A stretch of 64,000 bases of DNA from contig NZ_CP045929.1 in the NCBI RefSeq assembly GCF_009664835.1, positions 992,001-1,056,000 of the forward strand, in the 5' to 3' direction. Below, one piece after another: positions 51,310-59,612 of the stretch. Source of the stretch: Allosaccharopolyspora coralli. GTDB taxonomy: Bacteria; Actinomycetota; Actinomycetes; Mycobacteriales; Pseudonocardiaceae. Within the stretch, counting starts at the first letter, position 1, and every line of letters begins with the position of its first letter. Made by a program: the position numbers and the translations under genes. The notes below the pieces were generated by a model. That model searched no databases. It was not told the DNA's origin and saw only the letters and a program-made list of their open reading frames with translations.

Positions 51310-52650
51310 TCACTCCAGCCCAGGGAGCGGCGCGACGCCGTGTTCCCAGCGCACGAGCCGGAGCGGTTTGCCGTTTCCGGCGCGGGCGATCAGCGTCGGT
51401 TCGAGCACCCGCACTTCGCAGGCCACTCCGAGTCGTTCGAACAGTGCCCGGCCGAGGTCGCTTTCCAAGGCCGCGGCATCGACGTCGTCGTCACGGGGTT
51501 CGACCGCGACGCGCAGGACCGGCCGGGACAGGTCGCGCCGGTCGTCGACCACCGTGTAGTGCGGTGCGACGCGGGTGTCGGCGAGCAGTGCGGCTTCGAT
51601 CTCCGTGGGGAACACGTTGATCCCGTCGATGACGAGCATGTCGTCGCGGCGGCCGACGATGCGGCTCATCCGGCGCAGCGTCCGCGCCGAACCCTCGGCG
51701 GGCCCGGACATTGCCGCGAGGTCGCCAGTCCGGTACCGCAGCAGCGGCAGCCCCGTTTTGGTCAGCGTCGTGAACACGAGTTCGCCGACGTGGCCGTCCG
51801 GTACGGGTTCACCGTCGGGGCCGATGACTTCCGGATAGAAGTGGTCCTCGGCGAGGATGAGCCCGCCTTCGGAGTCCAGCGACTCACATGCCACGCCGGG
51901 GCCCATCACTTCGGTGAGACCGTAGATGTTCAATGCGCGCAACCCGAGGAGTTCCTCGATCTGTTCGCGCATCGCGTCGGTCCACGGCTCGGCCCCGAAC
52001 AGACCGACGCGCAGGGGAAGCTGTTCCGCGGTGATCCCGGCCGAGCGGAGCGCTTCGCCGAGGTAGATCGCGTACGACGGGGTGCAGCACAACACGTCCG
52101 GCCGCAGGTCGAGCAACAGCCGGAGCTGCCGGTCGGTCGAGGTCCCCGACATCGGCACCACGGCAGCGCCGAGCCGCATCGCACCCTGGTGCAGGCCCAG
52201 CCCGCCGGTGAACAGCCCGTACTGGTAGGCGCAGTGCACGACGCTCCGCGAACCGGCACCGGCGCCGCCGAGCGCCCGCGCCACGACCCGCGCCCACACG
52301 TCGAGGTCGTGCGCCGTGTACGGGGCGAGAACGGGGCGTGACCGCGTGCCGGACGAGCCGTGCACGCAGACGATGTCCTCCTCCGAGGCGGCGCGGAGCC
52401 CGAACGGGTAATACTCCTCGAAGTCCTGCTTGCTCAGCATCGGAAGCTGCGACACCGTGTCCAGGCCGACGTCCGCGCCACGGGTGACCCCACAGTCGCG
52501 CAGCCGCGCCGCCTGCACACCACCCGCAGCGAGCAGCCGATCCACCAGCCGAACGAAACGGCGTTCCTGCAGCTCACGAAGGCGCTCCGGCGCGAGCCCC
52601 TCGGCATCGGGCTCGACCAACGGGGGCGGGACCTGCTCAGCGGAGATCAC
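51310..52650 (-). CDS. Phenylacetate-CoA ligase-like AMP-forming enzyme
   Basis: 446 residues from GTG 52650. It belongs to the PaaK branch of the adenylate-forming family: FEEYYPFGLRAASEEDIVCVHGSSGTRSRPVLAPYTAHDLDVW contains the phosphate-binding SSGT, YGLTEVMGPGVACES is the adenine motif, and a C-terminal lid carries RRDDMLVIDGINVFPTEIEAALL and the catalytic lysine near GNGKPLRLVRW. It activates an aryl or related acid to its CoA thioester. No phenylacetate degradation genes are nearby, so the acid is uncertain. It converges with the NADH dehydrogenase-like gene. Confidence 0.88.
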   Translation of the reverse strand: MISAEQVPPPLVEPDAEGLAPERLRELQERRFVRLVDRLLAAGGVQAARLRDCGVTRGADVGLDTVSQLPMLSKQDFEEYYPFGLRAASEEDIVCVHGSSGTRSRPVLAPYTAHDLDVWARVVARALGGAGAGSRSVVHCAYQYGLFTGGLGLHQGAMRLGAAVVPMSGTSTDRQLRLLLDLRPDVLCCTPSYAIYLGEALRSAGITAEQLPLRVGLFGAEPWTDAMREQIEELLGLRALNIYGLTEVMGPGVACESLDSEGGLILAEDHFYPEVIGPDGEPVPDGHVGELVFTTLTKTGLPLLRYRTGDLAAMSGPAEGSARTLRRMSRIVGRRDDMLVIDGINVFPTEIEAALLADTRVAPHYTVVDDRRDLSRPVLRVAVEPRDDDVDAAALESDLGRALFERLGVACEVRVLEPTLIARAGNGKPLRLVRWEHGVAPLPGLE

Positions 52651-52794
52651 CCGTACTGGTGTAGCAGCCCCACGGACACGCTGGGTAGGTCCGATAAGGC
52701 GTTACCCGACCCCCTGCGGATGCGCGCTCGGCGGCTGTTGTACGGTATTCACGCACGCGATGAACGGCACGCCGAGATCGCGACAACCGCATAC

Positions 52795-52870
52795 GGGGCT
52801 GTGGCGCAGCTGGTAGCGCACTTGACTGGCAGTCAAGGGGTCACGGGTTCGAATCCCGTCAGCTCCACCA
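52795..52870 (+). tRNA. tRNA-Ala (GGC), integration site of the AICE
   Basis: 76 nt with encoded CCA. Anticodon stem-loop CTTGA-CTGGCAG-TCAAG gives anticodon GGC. Acceptor GGGGCTG / CAGCTCC, T loop GGTTCGAATCC. An integrase gene lies 56 bases downstream on the opposite strand, so the 3' half of this tRNA is the probable attachment core. Confidence 0.95.
52837..52870. other. Probable attachment site (att) within tRNA-Ala 3' half
   Basis: AICE integrases recombine at tRNA 3' ends, leaving an identical core at both element ends. The T arm and acceptor 3' strand (CGGGTTCGAATCCCGTCAGC then TCCACCA) are the likely core. No second copy was found in the window, so the distal site should lie beyond 64000. 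Exact limits are inferred. Confidence 0.5.
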
Positions 52871-52872
52871 GC

Positions 52873-52910
52873 GAAAACGGGCCGTCGGAACACTCCGGCG
52901 GCCCGTTTGA
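52873..52910. terminator. Hairpin between tRNA-Ala and integrase
   Basis: AAAACGGGCCGTCGG / CCGGCGGCCCGTTT around AACACT, one mismatch, with A-rich and T-rich sides. It can terminate both the tRNA transcript and the oppositely directed integrase transcript. Confidence 0.75.
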
Positions 52911-52925
52911 CATCTACGATTGACA

Positions 52926-54089
52926 TCAGTCCTCGCTCAGCAGCCGGTTCATGCGGTTCGACATCTCGCGCTTGGAGTCATCCAGGACGTGGGCGTAGAT
53001 GTTCATCGTGATCCCGATCGAGCTGTGCCCGAGCTGCTCCATCACCTCACGGTCGGTCGCCCCTTCCATCATGAGGAAAGTCGCGCAGGTATGACGCAGG
53101 TCATGCACCCGGATCCGCTCAATCTCAGCTCGCTTCAACAGCGTGTCGAAGGCCCGGTTGATGCTTCGCGGGTCAATGACGCGGTTACGGCTGGTCACGA
53201 AGATCAGATCTCGCGGTTGCTTCGGATGTGGATTGGCCTGGGCAGGCAGAGCCCGGTCGGCGACCACCTGGCGGTGCTGTTTCAAGGCTTCGATGCAGAC
53301 CGCCGGCAGGTGCAGCGTGCGTCGTGAACGGCTGGTCTTAGGATCACCGAACACGATGTCGCCGTTGATCCGCTGCACGGTGCGACGGACCCGCAGTTCT
53401 CCGGTGGCCAGGTTGATGTCAGACCACGCCAGTCCGAGGGCTTCACCCCGGCGGAGGCCGGTCGCGAGGTAGATCAGCCAGAGCGCGGCCAGCCAGTGTT
53501 CGTTGGCGTGCTCGATGAACCGACGCGCGTGGCGAGGTTCCATCGGGGTGACCTCGTGTTCCTCGCTGCTGGGCGCGGTGACGAGCTTGGCGACATTGCG
53601 GCCGATGAGCTCGTCTCGTACGGCATGCTGCAAGGCCGTCCGCAACACGGCATGGATGAACTGGACCGTGCGCTTGGACAACGGTCGGCCCTTACGTCCG
53701 TTCTGCTTGGACACCTTCGCCAAGAACGTCCGCACGTCCTGGACGCCGAGCTTGTTCAGCCGCTTGGATGCCAGGTGAGGGCGGACGTAATGCGTCGTCA
53801 ACGTCTCGTACGTTGCGAACGTCGACGGGCGTAGCTCATGGCGGGCGACCTCGTAGAGCCAGTAGTCCAGGTACGGGCCGAGCTTCATCGACGAGGTCAC
53901 CGAGGGGATGCCCTTGCGGTTGTTGTCCAACAGCTCGATTCGGCGATCGTTGACCTCCTGCCAGCTCTTGCCGTAGACGTACTTCCGCACGCGCTCACCG
54001 GTGGCGGTGTAGACGTAAACGGCTGCGTGGTAGCGGCCGTCTTTGCGCTGGACGATGGTGCCCATGCCGTTGGCTTGCTTGCGGGGCAT
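52926..54089 (-). CDS. int: Tyrosine-recombinase integrase of the AICE
   Basis: 387 residues from ATG 54089, which overlaps the excisionase stop. An N-terminal AP2-like DNA-binding domain (GMGTIVQRKDGRYHAAVYV) and SAM-like core-binding domain (about 70-160) precede the catalytic domain. That domain has R in TGLRRGEALGLAW, H-x-x-R in RVHDLRHTCATFL, H in QLGHSSIGITMNIYAHV and the nucleophile Y in that last motif. All key residues are present, so it should be active. It catalyses integration into, and with Xis excision from, the tRNA-Ala gene 56 bases away. Confidence 0.95.
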   Translation of the reverse strand: MPRKQANGMGTIVQRKDGRYHAAVYVYTATGERVRKYVYGKSWQEVNDRRIELLDNNRKGIPSVTSSMKLGPYLDYWLYEVARHELRPSTFATYETLTTHYVRPHLASKRLNKLGVQDVRTFLAKVSKQNGRKGRPLSKRTVQFIHAVLRTALQHAVRDELIGRNVAKLVTAPSSEEHEVTPMEPRHARRFIEHANEHWLAALWLIYLATGLRRGEALGLAWSDINLATGELRVRRTVQRINGDIVFGDPKTSRSRRTLHLPAVCIEALKQHRQVVADRALPAQANPHPKQPRDLIFVTSRNRVIDPRSINRAFDTLLKRAEIERIRVHDLRHTCATFLMMEGATDREVMEQLGHSSIGITMNIYAHVLDDSKREMSNRMNRLLSED

Positions 54090-54277
54090 CAGGCCACCTC
54101 CTCGATCAACGACGCCACGTAGGCATCCAGGGCGGACCGAGGCACTCGGCGCGAACCGAACACCTTCACCGAGACGAGTTCCCCGGTTCGGATCAGGTCG
54201 TAAACTCGGGTGCGACCGATGTTGAGCAACTGCGCGACCTCCGGCACGCGCAGAAGCACCGGTTCCATAGTGGACAT
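54089..54277 (-). CDS. xis: Excisionase-like HTH protein (Xis)
   Basis: 62 residues from ATG 54277, with AAGGAG 7 bases upstream. It consists of one MerR-like helix-turn-helix of the HTH_17 type (LLRVPEVAQLLNIGRTRVYDLIRTGELVSVKVFGSRRVPRSALDAYV-type order, split by a wing). Its stop overlaps the integrase start (ATGA). In AICEs this small DNA-binding protein directs the integrase toward excision. It may also bind promoters. Confidence 0.9.
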   Translation of the reverse strand: MSTMEPVLLRVPEVAQLLNIGRTRVYDLIRTGELVSVKVFGSRRVPRSALDAYVASLIEEVA

Positions 54278-54312
54278 TTCTAGCTCCTTGCTTTCGGTGT
54301 TGGACAAGGGAC

Positions 54313-55851
54313 TCACTGACATTCCTCCTTGGCGGTGTGTCGGTGTTCGCGGGCTTTGGCGGCGGCGGTGTTGGCCAGCTGGGCATCGGCGGTGGTGTGC
54401 CAGCCGATGCCGGCGTAGCTGAGGTGGCCGATGGTGAGGATGTCGGGTTCTTCGCCGGGTTCGATGGTGTCGTCGGGGTAGTCCTCGGTGTGGGCGTATT
54501 CGCGTTTCCAGTTGCGGCGGGCGGCGCGGAGGGTGGCGAGGGTGGTGGAGTAGCGGCGGGACTTCGTGGAGAAGTGGCCGCCGAAGCCGAGTTGGTGTGC
54601 CCATCGGTGTAGGCCTGCCCAGGCTTTTTGGAAGGCGATGCGTTCCCATACGTCTTCGTCGAGGCGTGCGATGCCATCCGGTAACTGGCCGAGGTACCAG
54701 GCGGCGGCGATGAGCCGGCCGGGGTGGGTGGTGGCATCGGCGTAGTAGCCGACGGTGTCGTGGGTCAGCCGGCGGGAGAGGTGCCCGGTGGTCTCGGTGG
54801 CTTTCGTGGCGTACTTCGCCAGATATCCGGCGACGGCGGTGTCGGTGAGGGCGCCGGTGTCGTCGAGGTCGCGGACGGTCAGCCGCACCTGCCGGGTATC
54901 GATCGAGCGCTCGCCCCACGCGAGCAGCCATCCCTCGGGTTTCTCCGGGTGGGCCGGGGTGCGATAGGTCGTGGTCTCCGCAGCTTGGCGCAGAGCGTGT
55001 TCGAAGAACGCCACGTGCACCCGGGGGGCGGGCGGGGTGATGGTGTCCGGCTCGAGGGGATCAACGCCGTCGAGGCGGATGAGGGTGTGGAAGTGCACGA
55101 CGCCGCGTGCTTGGAATTCGGCGACTTTGGCGTAGGAGACGCGCAGTTTGACGCCGTAGCGTTTCCCGAGGCGTTCGACTTCGCGTCGCATGTTTTGGCT
55201 GGTGTAGCGCCACAGTTCCCCGGCGTAGGCGTTGAACACCACTTGGGCTTGGTGGTCGTAGCAGTCCAGACAGAACGGGCGGCCCGCGTAGTCGTCGCCG
55301 GTGTCGTGTCGGCGCAAGCAGGTGAACGTGACGCCGTGCTCGCAGACGTGTGGGTCTCGGCGTGGGTGGCAGGGTTTGCCGGTTTTGTGGGCGGTGTGCA
55401 CGGCCCCAAAGGAGGGGGCGGCGAGGGTCAGGAAGACGGTGGGGTGTTCGGTGACGGTGTCGGGGACGCCTTTGCCGCCGAGTAGGCCGGCGTGCACGAG
55501 GTGGTAGGTGTCGGCCCGGTAGGTCTCGGCACAGTGCGGACACACGCTGGCGCGGCGGTTGCCGCAGGCGGTGTAGAGCACCCCATCCGGCATGTGCGTG
55601 GTGTCCACGTCAGTGGTGACCTCACCGGTGGCCGGGTCGGCACTCGTCGAGCGGCCGGCGAGGCGGATGGGATAGCGGCAGCCGGCGGCCGGGGCGATGT
55701 GTCGGAGCCACTTCTCGTAGCCGGGTTGCGAGGCCCGGTGCACTAAGCCGGCGACGTCGGTGTTGGGGGGTGTCTCGGCAGCGGCTCCCACCCCCAGGAC
55801 CGAGCGGGTGTGCCCGGTGCTGGGGGTGAAGGTCGGCGTCGAGGCGGTCAC
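54313..55851 (-). CDS. repSA: RepSA-like replication initiator
   Basis: 512 residues from GTG 55851, overlapping the stop of the next gene upstream (GTGA). It matches the replication-initiator family of AICEs (RepSA of pSAM2, rolling-circle type). A cysteine cluster (YTACGNRRASVCPHCAETYRAD) forms a probable zinc finger, and a second set follows in PCHPRRDPHVCEHGVTFTCLRRHD. The HUH-like site is VHFHTLIRLDGVDP, with Tyr-containing motifs in the C-terminal half (GYLAKYATKATE, candidate nucleophile). It should nick and replicate the excised circle. The double-strand origin cannot be pinpointed. Confidence 0.88.
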   Translation of the reverse strand: MTASTPTFTPSTGHTRSVLGVGAAAETPPNTDVAGLVHRASQPGYEKWLRHIAPAAGCRYPIRLAGRSTSADPATGEVTTDVDTTHMPDGVLYTACGNRRASVCPHCAETYRADTYHLVHAGLLGGKGVPDTVTEHPTVFLTLAAPSFGAVHTAHKTGKPCHPRRDPHVCEHGVTFTCLRRHDTGDDYAGRPFCLDCYDHQAQVVFNAYAGELWRYTSQNMRREVERLGKRYGVKLRVSYAKVAEFQARGVVHFHTLIRLDGVDPLEPDTITPPAPRVHVAFFEHALRQAAETTTYRTPAHPEKPEGWLLAWGERSIDTRQVRLTVRDLDDTGALTDTAVAGYLAKYATKATETTGHLSRRLTHDTVGYYADATTHPGRLIAAAWYLGQLPDGIARLDEDVWERIAFQKAWAGLHRWAHQLGFGGHFSTKSRRYSTTLATLRAARRNWKREYAHTEDYPDDTIEPGEEPDILTIGHLSYAGIGWHTTADAQLANTAAAKAREHRHTAKEECQ

Positions 55852-56039
55852 TGGTGCTGGTTCTCCTGGATCTGGGTTCCGGTCAGGTACAGCCCGCACG
55901 AGGGGCACAACCACCGGTGTGCGGCTATGTCGGTGTGTTCGGGCGGGTAGGCGTCCACTCGGGACAGTTCGGACTCGTCGCAGTGCCAGCGGTGGGTCAT
56001 TGCGATCTGGGCTTCATTCGCCACCTGCACCGCACTCAC
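55848..56039 (-). CDS. Small cysteine-containing AICE protein
   Basis: 63 residues from GTG 56039, coupled at both ends: its start overlaps the preceding stop and its stop overlaps the Rep start (GTGA each). It has RWHCDESELSRVDAYPPEH and RWLCPSCGLYLTGTQI, where one CxxC plus a Cys and His could hold zinc. Unknown function; being locked between its neighbours suggests a role with Rep. An internal ATG (MTHRWHC) is a possible shorter start. Confidence 0.7.
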   Translation of the reverse strand: MSAVQVANEAQIAMTHRWHCDESELSRVDAYPPEHTDIAAHRWLCPSCGLYLTGTQIQENQHQ

Positions 56040-56314
56040 CCCCGGTCACGGGTGGTGTCGTGATGACCGGGAAACGCGGGATTGGCCTCCAGATCCCGGG
56101 TGGTGGCCCAGACGAATCCGGGAACCGGTTCGCCCTGGGTGCGGAGGACGGGGATCAGCCCGTCGGTGTGGATGCATTCGGGGGCGAAGGCGGCGTATTG
56201 GCCGGTGCGGGTCTCGACACCGAGGCGGAAGCAGTCGACCTCATTGGTGTCGGGGTATTCGGTGAACAGCCACAGTTCATCGGTGGCTACAGCGAGTGGG
56301 TAGGTGACGTACAT
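56036..56314 (-). CDS. Hypothetical AICE protein, 92 residues
   Basis: From ATG 56314, preceded by AGGAGGAG. The sequence opens MYVTYPLAVATDELWLFTEYPDTN and ends with FVWATTRDLEANPAFPGHHD. It has a beta-rich composition, no membrane span and no recognised domain. Its 3' end overlaps the next gene's start (GTGA), so it belongs to the rep operon. Confidence 0.7.
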   Translation of the reverse strand: MYVTYPLAVATDELWLFTEYPDTNEVDCFRLGVETRTGQYAAFAPECIHTDGLIPVLRTQGEPVPGFVWATTRDLEANPAFPGHHDTTRDRG

Positions 56315-56372
56315 CGGACACACTCCTCCTGCGAGTAGAAAGCACGGAATCTGTTGCGAGAGAGGAAAACGG

Positions 56373-57197
56373 CTAGTAGGCGATGGTGGTGCGGAGTTGG
56401 TGGGCGTAGTCCACGAGCGCGTAAATGTCGGCATCGGAAAGGTAGGCGGATTTCATCCGACGCGGCATGCCACCTTCGGCCAGCAGCAGGCCGATGCCTC
56501 GGTCTTCGGGTGCGATGTGGGTCGCGGATTGGCCCTGTTTGGCCCAGCCGTGCCCGAGAATGATGTCCGAGGAAGCTTCGGTGGTGCACCGGAACGCGCA
56601 CCGGAACCCGAACAAGTCCCGCAGGCTGGTGGGGATGATGTCCGCAGACGGTCGTTGGGTGGCGGCGACGACGATGACGCCGGCGGCACGCCCCCGCGCA
56701 ACCAGGTCGCGCACGAGGCGCACGAACTTCTCCTGTTGTTCCTTGCTGCCGATCGTCGCCGAGTAGTAGGCGATCTCATCGATCACCGCGACGATCACGT
56801 CGACCGGGTCGGTTTGGGTGACCTTGCGGCGGCGCACACGGTCCAACTCGTCGTAGCGCCAATCCATGACGCGCTGCAGTTCCTGAAGCCGTTGAAGGCC
56901 GGCGTCGATGTCGGGTCCGACGAACACGTCGGAGACGGACTTCCACAGGCCGAGTTCGACTTGTTTGCCGTCGAAGAGCCACAGGCGGGTGTCGGTGCAC
57001 ATCGCGGCGTGGGCGACGATGTTGTTCAGCGCCACAGATTTGCCGGAGCCGGGTTCGCCGCCGAGCAGAATGTTGCGGTAGATCAACTCGATGTCCACGC
57101 CATAGCCCCGCTCGTCGATACCGAGGTGCACGGGGTCGTAGATCGACAGCCCCGAGACGGGCACTGGCTTGTCCAGGGGTTGGGTGTCAGTCGACAT
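56373..57197 (-). CDS. FtsK/SpoIIIE (TraB-type) DNA-transfer ATPase
   Basis: 274 residues from ATG 57197. It is a compact FtsK motor domain: Walker A LLGGEPGSGKSVALN (about 45-59), Walker B VIVAVIDEIAYY, arginine-containing ARGRAAGVIVVAATQRPSADIIP, and GHGWAKQGQSATHIAPE toward the end. There is no membrane span and no C-terminal gamma-like winged helix, unlike full-length TraB. Membrane anchoring is probably supplied by the gene just upstream, which overlaps it by 11 bases. It should pump double-stranded DNA between mycelial cells. Confidence 0.9.
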   Translation of the reverse strand: MSTDTQPLDKPVPVSGLSIYDPVHLGIDERGYGVDIELIYRNILLGGEPGSGKSVALNNIVAHAAMCTDTRLWLFDGKQVELGLWKSVSDVFVGPDIDAGLQRLQELQRVMDWRYDELDRVRRRKVTQTDPVDVIVAVIDEIAYYSATIGSKEQQEKFVRLVRDLVARGRAAGVIVVAATQRPSADIIPTSLRDLFGFRCAFRCTTEASSDIILGHGWAKQGQSATHIAPEDRGIGLLLAEGGMPRRMKSAYLSDADIYALVDYAHQLRTTIAY

Positions 57198-57978
57198 AGT
57201 CACTCAGGTCCTCTCCGTTCACGACCACCGCAGCCACAGGCTTACGAGCGGTCTCAGACGATTGCGAATCAGCAGCCGATGCGGCCCTCGAGCCGTTGTC
57301 GGTCGTGGTCTCCGAGCTGGTCGTAGGGGCCGGCGGAGTGGGTTTGATCGGCGTCACCGTCGCCGCACCGGGATCGGCCGGTGCGTGGTGTTTGGTGAAC
57401 CGCGACAGGGGTGAGCCCACGGCGGAGGCGGCGAGGGGGTCGCGGCGGATCACATCGATCGCACACACCGTCGAGAGTTTCCGGATGGTGTGTAGGCGGG
57501 CGTCGCGGGCCATGCAGGCCGGGGCGATGTAGTCCAGGGCGTCTTCGACGTCCCGAGCGGCCGAACCGGCGGGGAGCCAGACCCAGACCCGTTCCCCGGT
57601 CTTGGTGGGACGAGCCCAAAACAACAGGGGATAGTCACCGTCGCGGGTGACCGTGCGGATCTTCGTCTGCCGCAGACTCGACCGGATCCGATGCCGATCA
57701 ACCACACACCACACCCGAGACACCACCATCCGACGGGTGTAGGGCACGGCGAACACGAGTAGCGGGAGTCCGATGAAGACACCACTGGTGATCCAAGGGT
57801 TGCCGACCGAATCCAGCCAGACATACAGCACCAGCCCGATCACGAGGGTCGTGATTTCGGCGCGCCAGCGCACCAGGGTTCCGAGGATGACGAATCCGAC
57901 CCACTGTTTCGGTCGGGGCATCATCTCCACCACGTCCACGGTCGCGCCGCGACGGGTGCTACGAGTAGCCTTAGCCAT
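57187..57978 (-). CDS. Membrane partner of the AICE FtsK/TraB-like ATPase
   Basis: 263 residues from ATG 57978. Two adjacent membrane spans (about 38-75: ITTLVIGLVLYVWLD and ITSGVFIGLPLLVFAVPYT) are followed by a cytoplasmic domain (about 85-195) and a Pro/Ser/Thr-rich linker ending LSDYVD. It is encoded directly before the ATPase with an 11-base overlap. The arrangement looks like the membrane and linker part of TraB/FtsK split from its motor. No catalytic motif. Function inferred from position and topology. Confidence 0.75.
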   Translation of the reverse strand: MAKATRSTRRGATVDVVEMMPRPKQWVGFVILGTLVRWRAEITTLVIGLVLYVWLDSVGNPWITSGVFIGLPLLVFAVPYTRRMVVSRVWCVVDRHRIRSSLRQTKIRTVTRDGDYPLLFWARPTKTGERVWVWLPAGSAARDVEDALDYIAPACMARDARLHTIRKLSTVCAIDVIRRDPLAASAVGSPLSRFTKHHAPADPGAATVTPIKPTPPAPTTSSETTTDNGSRAASAADSQSSETARKPVAAVVVNGEDLSDYVD

Positions 57979-58088
57979 GCTCAACGCCCTCCCAGGCAAA
58001 AGTTGAGAAACACGAAAGTGAGTGGGGAGACGGGGCCGGAGGGTGGACCACCACAGAACACCCATCCGGTCCCGTTTCACCCCGTTCG

Positions 58089-58277
58089 TCAGCGGTGTGC
58101 GAGTCCGAAGGCGGACTCGGCCTGCTGGATCGACTCCACACAGCCGATCAACACATCGATCACATCGAGCATCTGATCCATCGTGTGAAACCGGACCAAC
58201 TGCTCACCATCAGCACCGTGCAGAATCAGCTCGCTGGTGCCGTCGGCGAACTGGACTTCGCGGACGTCGCACTGCAT
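58089..58277 (-). CDS. Small hypothetical AICE protein, 62 residues
   Basis: ATG 58277 shares a base with the previous stop (TGATG), so the two are translationally coupled. An N-terminal beta-hairpin (VREVQFADGTSELILHGADGEQLVRF) is followed by a helix (MDQMLDVIDVLIGCVESIQQAES). Not recognised. Confidence 0.65.
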   Translation of the reverse strand: MQCDVREVQFADGTSELILHGADGEQLVRFHTMDQMLDVIDVLIGCVESIQQAESAFGLAHR

Positions 58278-58552
58278 CAGAATCGTCCTTCCGTCTCGGG
58301 TGCGGACAGGTGCGCGGCCTCGAATCCGGCCTCCGCGAAGGCGATCTTCGCCATCAGCAGCGACGCCACACCGTCCAGATAGGCACGAAAGCGTGCCAAC
58401 TCCCGGATTCCATCAAGGTCGGGCCAACTATCGGTCTCATTCATCCGGTAGGCCCGGTTCATCGAGAACACGTGCCAGGAGTGCTTCTCGGCGCACACCG
58501 CGCGCCACTGGCACCACAACTGCTCAGTCACTTCACTACGAAGCTGCGTCAT
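58277..58552 (-). CDS. Hypothetical AICE protein, 91 residues
   Basis: From ATG 58552, after GGAAGG. It is a helical soluble protein with a Trp/Cys-rich N-terminus (EQLWCQWRAVCAEKHSWHVF) and a C-terminal helix LARFRAYLDGVASLLMAKIAFAEAG. It ends coupled to the next gene. No family recognised; it belongs to the conserved-looking run of small genes between the flavoprotein and tra genes. Confidence 0.65.
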   Translation of the reverse strand: MTQLRSEVTEQLWCQWRAVCAEKHSWHVFSMNRAYRMNETDSWPDLDGIRELARFRAYLDGVASLLMAKIAFAEAGFEAAHLSAPETEGRF

Positions 58553-58589
58553 CACAAGAAACCTTCCGGTGCGTTCACACAACGGGTGT

Positions 58590-58931
58590 TCAGGAGGCGG
58601 CAGCGCCCGACGACTTACCCGTACTGGTCGAGACTGGTGTGATCGACTTCGCGCGATACGCAGTGCCGTTGCGCCCGTTCTGCGCCCACGGAATCGCCTG
58701 AAGCTCTGCCGGGGACACCGGTTGACCCTTCGCGACCTTGGGCGGGACAGCTCCCGCGACGGTCACGTTGATCACCTCGGCCCCGCCTTCATCCACGGCA
58801 ACCAGCTGCACAGCAAACAACGGCTCCTTGGTGTTGCGGTCCATCCGCTGCACACCATTCTGATCATTCTTCGGCTCCGCCTCACGCGAGACCGTGAACG
58901 ACACCTGCGACACATCAATCAACAGACGCAT
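58590..58931 (-). CDS. Conserved AICE accessory protein, 113 residues
   Basis: From ATG 58931 with GGGAGG upstream. It opens MRLLIDVSQVSFTVSREAEPKND and continues PLFAVQLVAVDEGGAEVINVTVAG, then AKGQPVSPAELQAIPWAQNGRNGTAYRAKSI. This beta-rich pattern, resembling an OB-like single domain, recurs in Streptomyces AICEs and plasmids next to tra genes. The function is not established; a single-stranded DNA-binding role is conceivable, given the strand-rich fold and basic/aromatic positions. It begins a run of minus-strand genes toward traB. Confidence 0.7.
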   Translation of the reverse strand: MRLLIDVSQVSFTVSREAEPKNDQNGVQRMDRNTKEPLFAVQLVAVDEGGAEVINVTVAGAVPPKVAKGQPVSPAELQAIPWAQNGRNGTAYRAKSITPVSTSTGKSSGAAAS

Positions 58932-59017
58932 AACAAAGCCCTCCCAGGCTTGCTCTCTTGGTTGTCGACACCCCTTCCGGGTGCGCAACACAAGGAAACC
59001 GCCGAGGAGGGCTTGGA

Positions 59018-59038
59018 ACCCGGACAAACTGTCCGGGT
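59018..59038. promoter_or_regulatory. Palindrome after the flavoprotein gene
   Basis: ACCCGGACA-AAC-TGTCCGGGT, a 9-bp perfect dyad just beyond the flavoprotein stop and about 90 bases before the next downstream gene start. It could be a terminator for the regulator-flavoprotein pair (no T-tract) or an operator for the accessory operon that follows. Confidence 0.45.
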
Positions 59039-59042
59039 GGGT

Positions 59043-59612
59043 TCAGGACGGGTCTGGACGGCCCGCGTATGCGTCGTTAACGGCCTGCAAAAGCGCAGGC
59101 CACGGCAGGTCTTTACTGGGTGGCGCGTTCCGCGGTTCGTGCAGTGGCCAGACGTCGTCACCGTAGACAAGATGGACGCCGGCCTTCCGGAGAGCCGCCA
59201 GATGCTGGTCCCACATGGGTTGCCGCGCGTGCGCGGCGTTGACTCGCGGGAACACGACCACCGGCACAGCCTGGGCGCCGATGGCTTCACAGGCTGCCGT
59301 CAGGAGCTGGTTGTCCGCGAGGCCAAGGGCGAGCTTGGCGACCGTGTTCGCACTCGCAGGAACGACCGCGTAAACGTCGATCGCCGGATGCGGGCTTCCT
59401 TCACCGGGCGTACGTGGCTGCGAGCGCACGACGTTCCCGGTGACTTCTTCGAGATTGCTGAGTTCGTCGTCGGCAAGCCAGGTCGCCGTCGTCGGACTCA
59501 GGGTCACGGCAACGTCCCAACCGGACTCGATGGCTGGCTCGACGAGCATCGTGCGTACACGCTCAGCACCGCCGGCGGCCGACACGAGCAGGCCGAGGGC
59601 GGGGCGGGTCAC
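59043..59612 (-). CDS. Flavoprotein (phosphopantothenoylcysteine decarboxylase-like, HFCD fold)
   Basis: 189 residues from GTG 59612, overlapping the regulator stop (GTGA); ATG 59627 is the alternative. The HFCD flavin signature is visible: LGLLVSAAGGAERVRTMLVEPAIESGWDVAVTLSPTTATWL, then VYAVVPASANTVAKLALGLADNQLLTAACEA (the PASANT/ADN motif). The catalytic histidine of decarboxylases is not obvious. Such flavoproteins recur beside XRE regulators in actinobacterial AICEs, so a redox-sensing role together with the regulator is an attractive guess, untested. Confidence 0.82.
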   Translation of the reverse strand: MTRPALGLLVSAAGGAERVRTMLVEPAIESGWDVAVTLSPTTATWLADDELSNLEEVTGNVVRSQPRTPGEGSPHPAIDVYAVVPASANTVAKLALGLADNQLLTAACEAIGAQAVPVVVFPRVNAAHARQPMWDQHLAALRKAGVHLVYGDDVWPLHEPRNAPPSKDLPWPALLQAVNDAYAGRPDPS

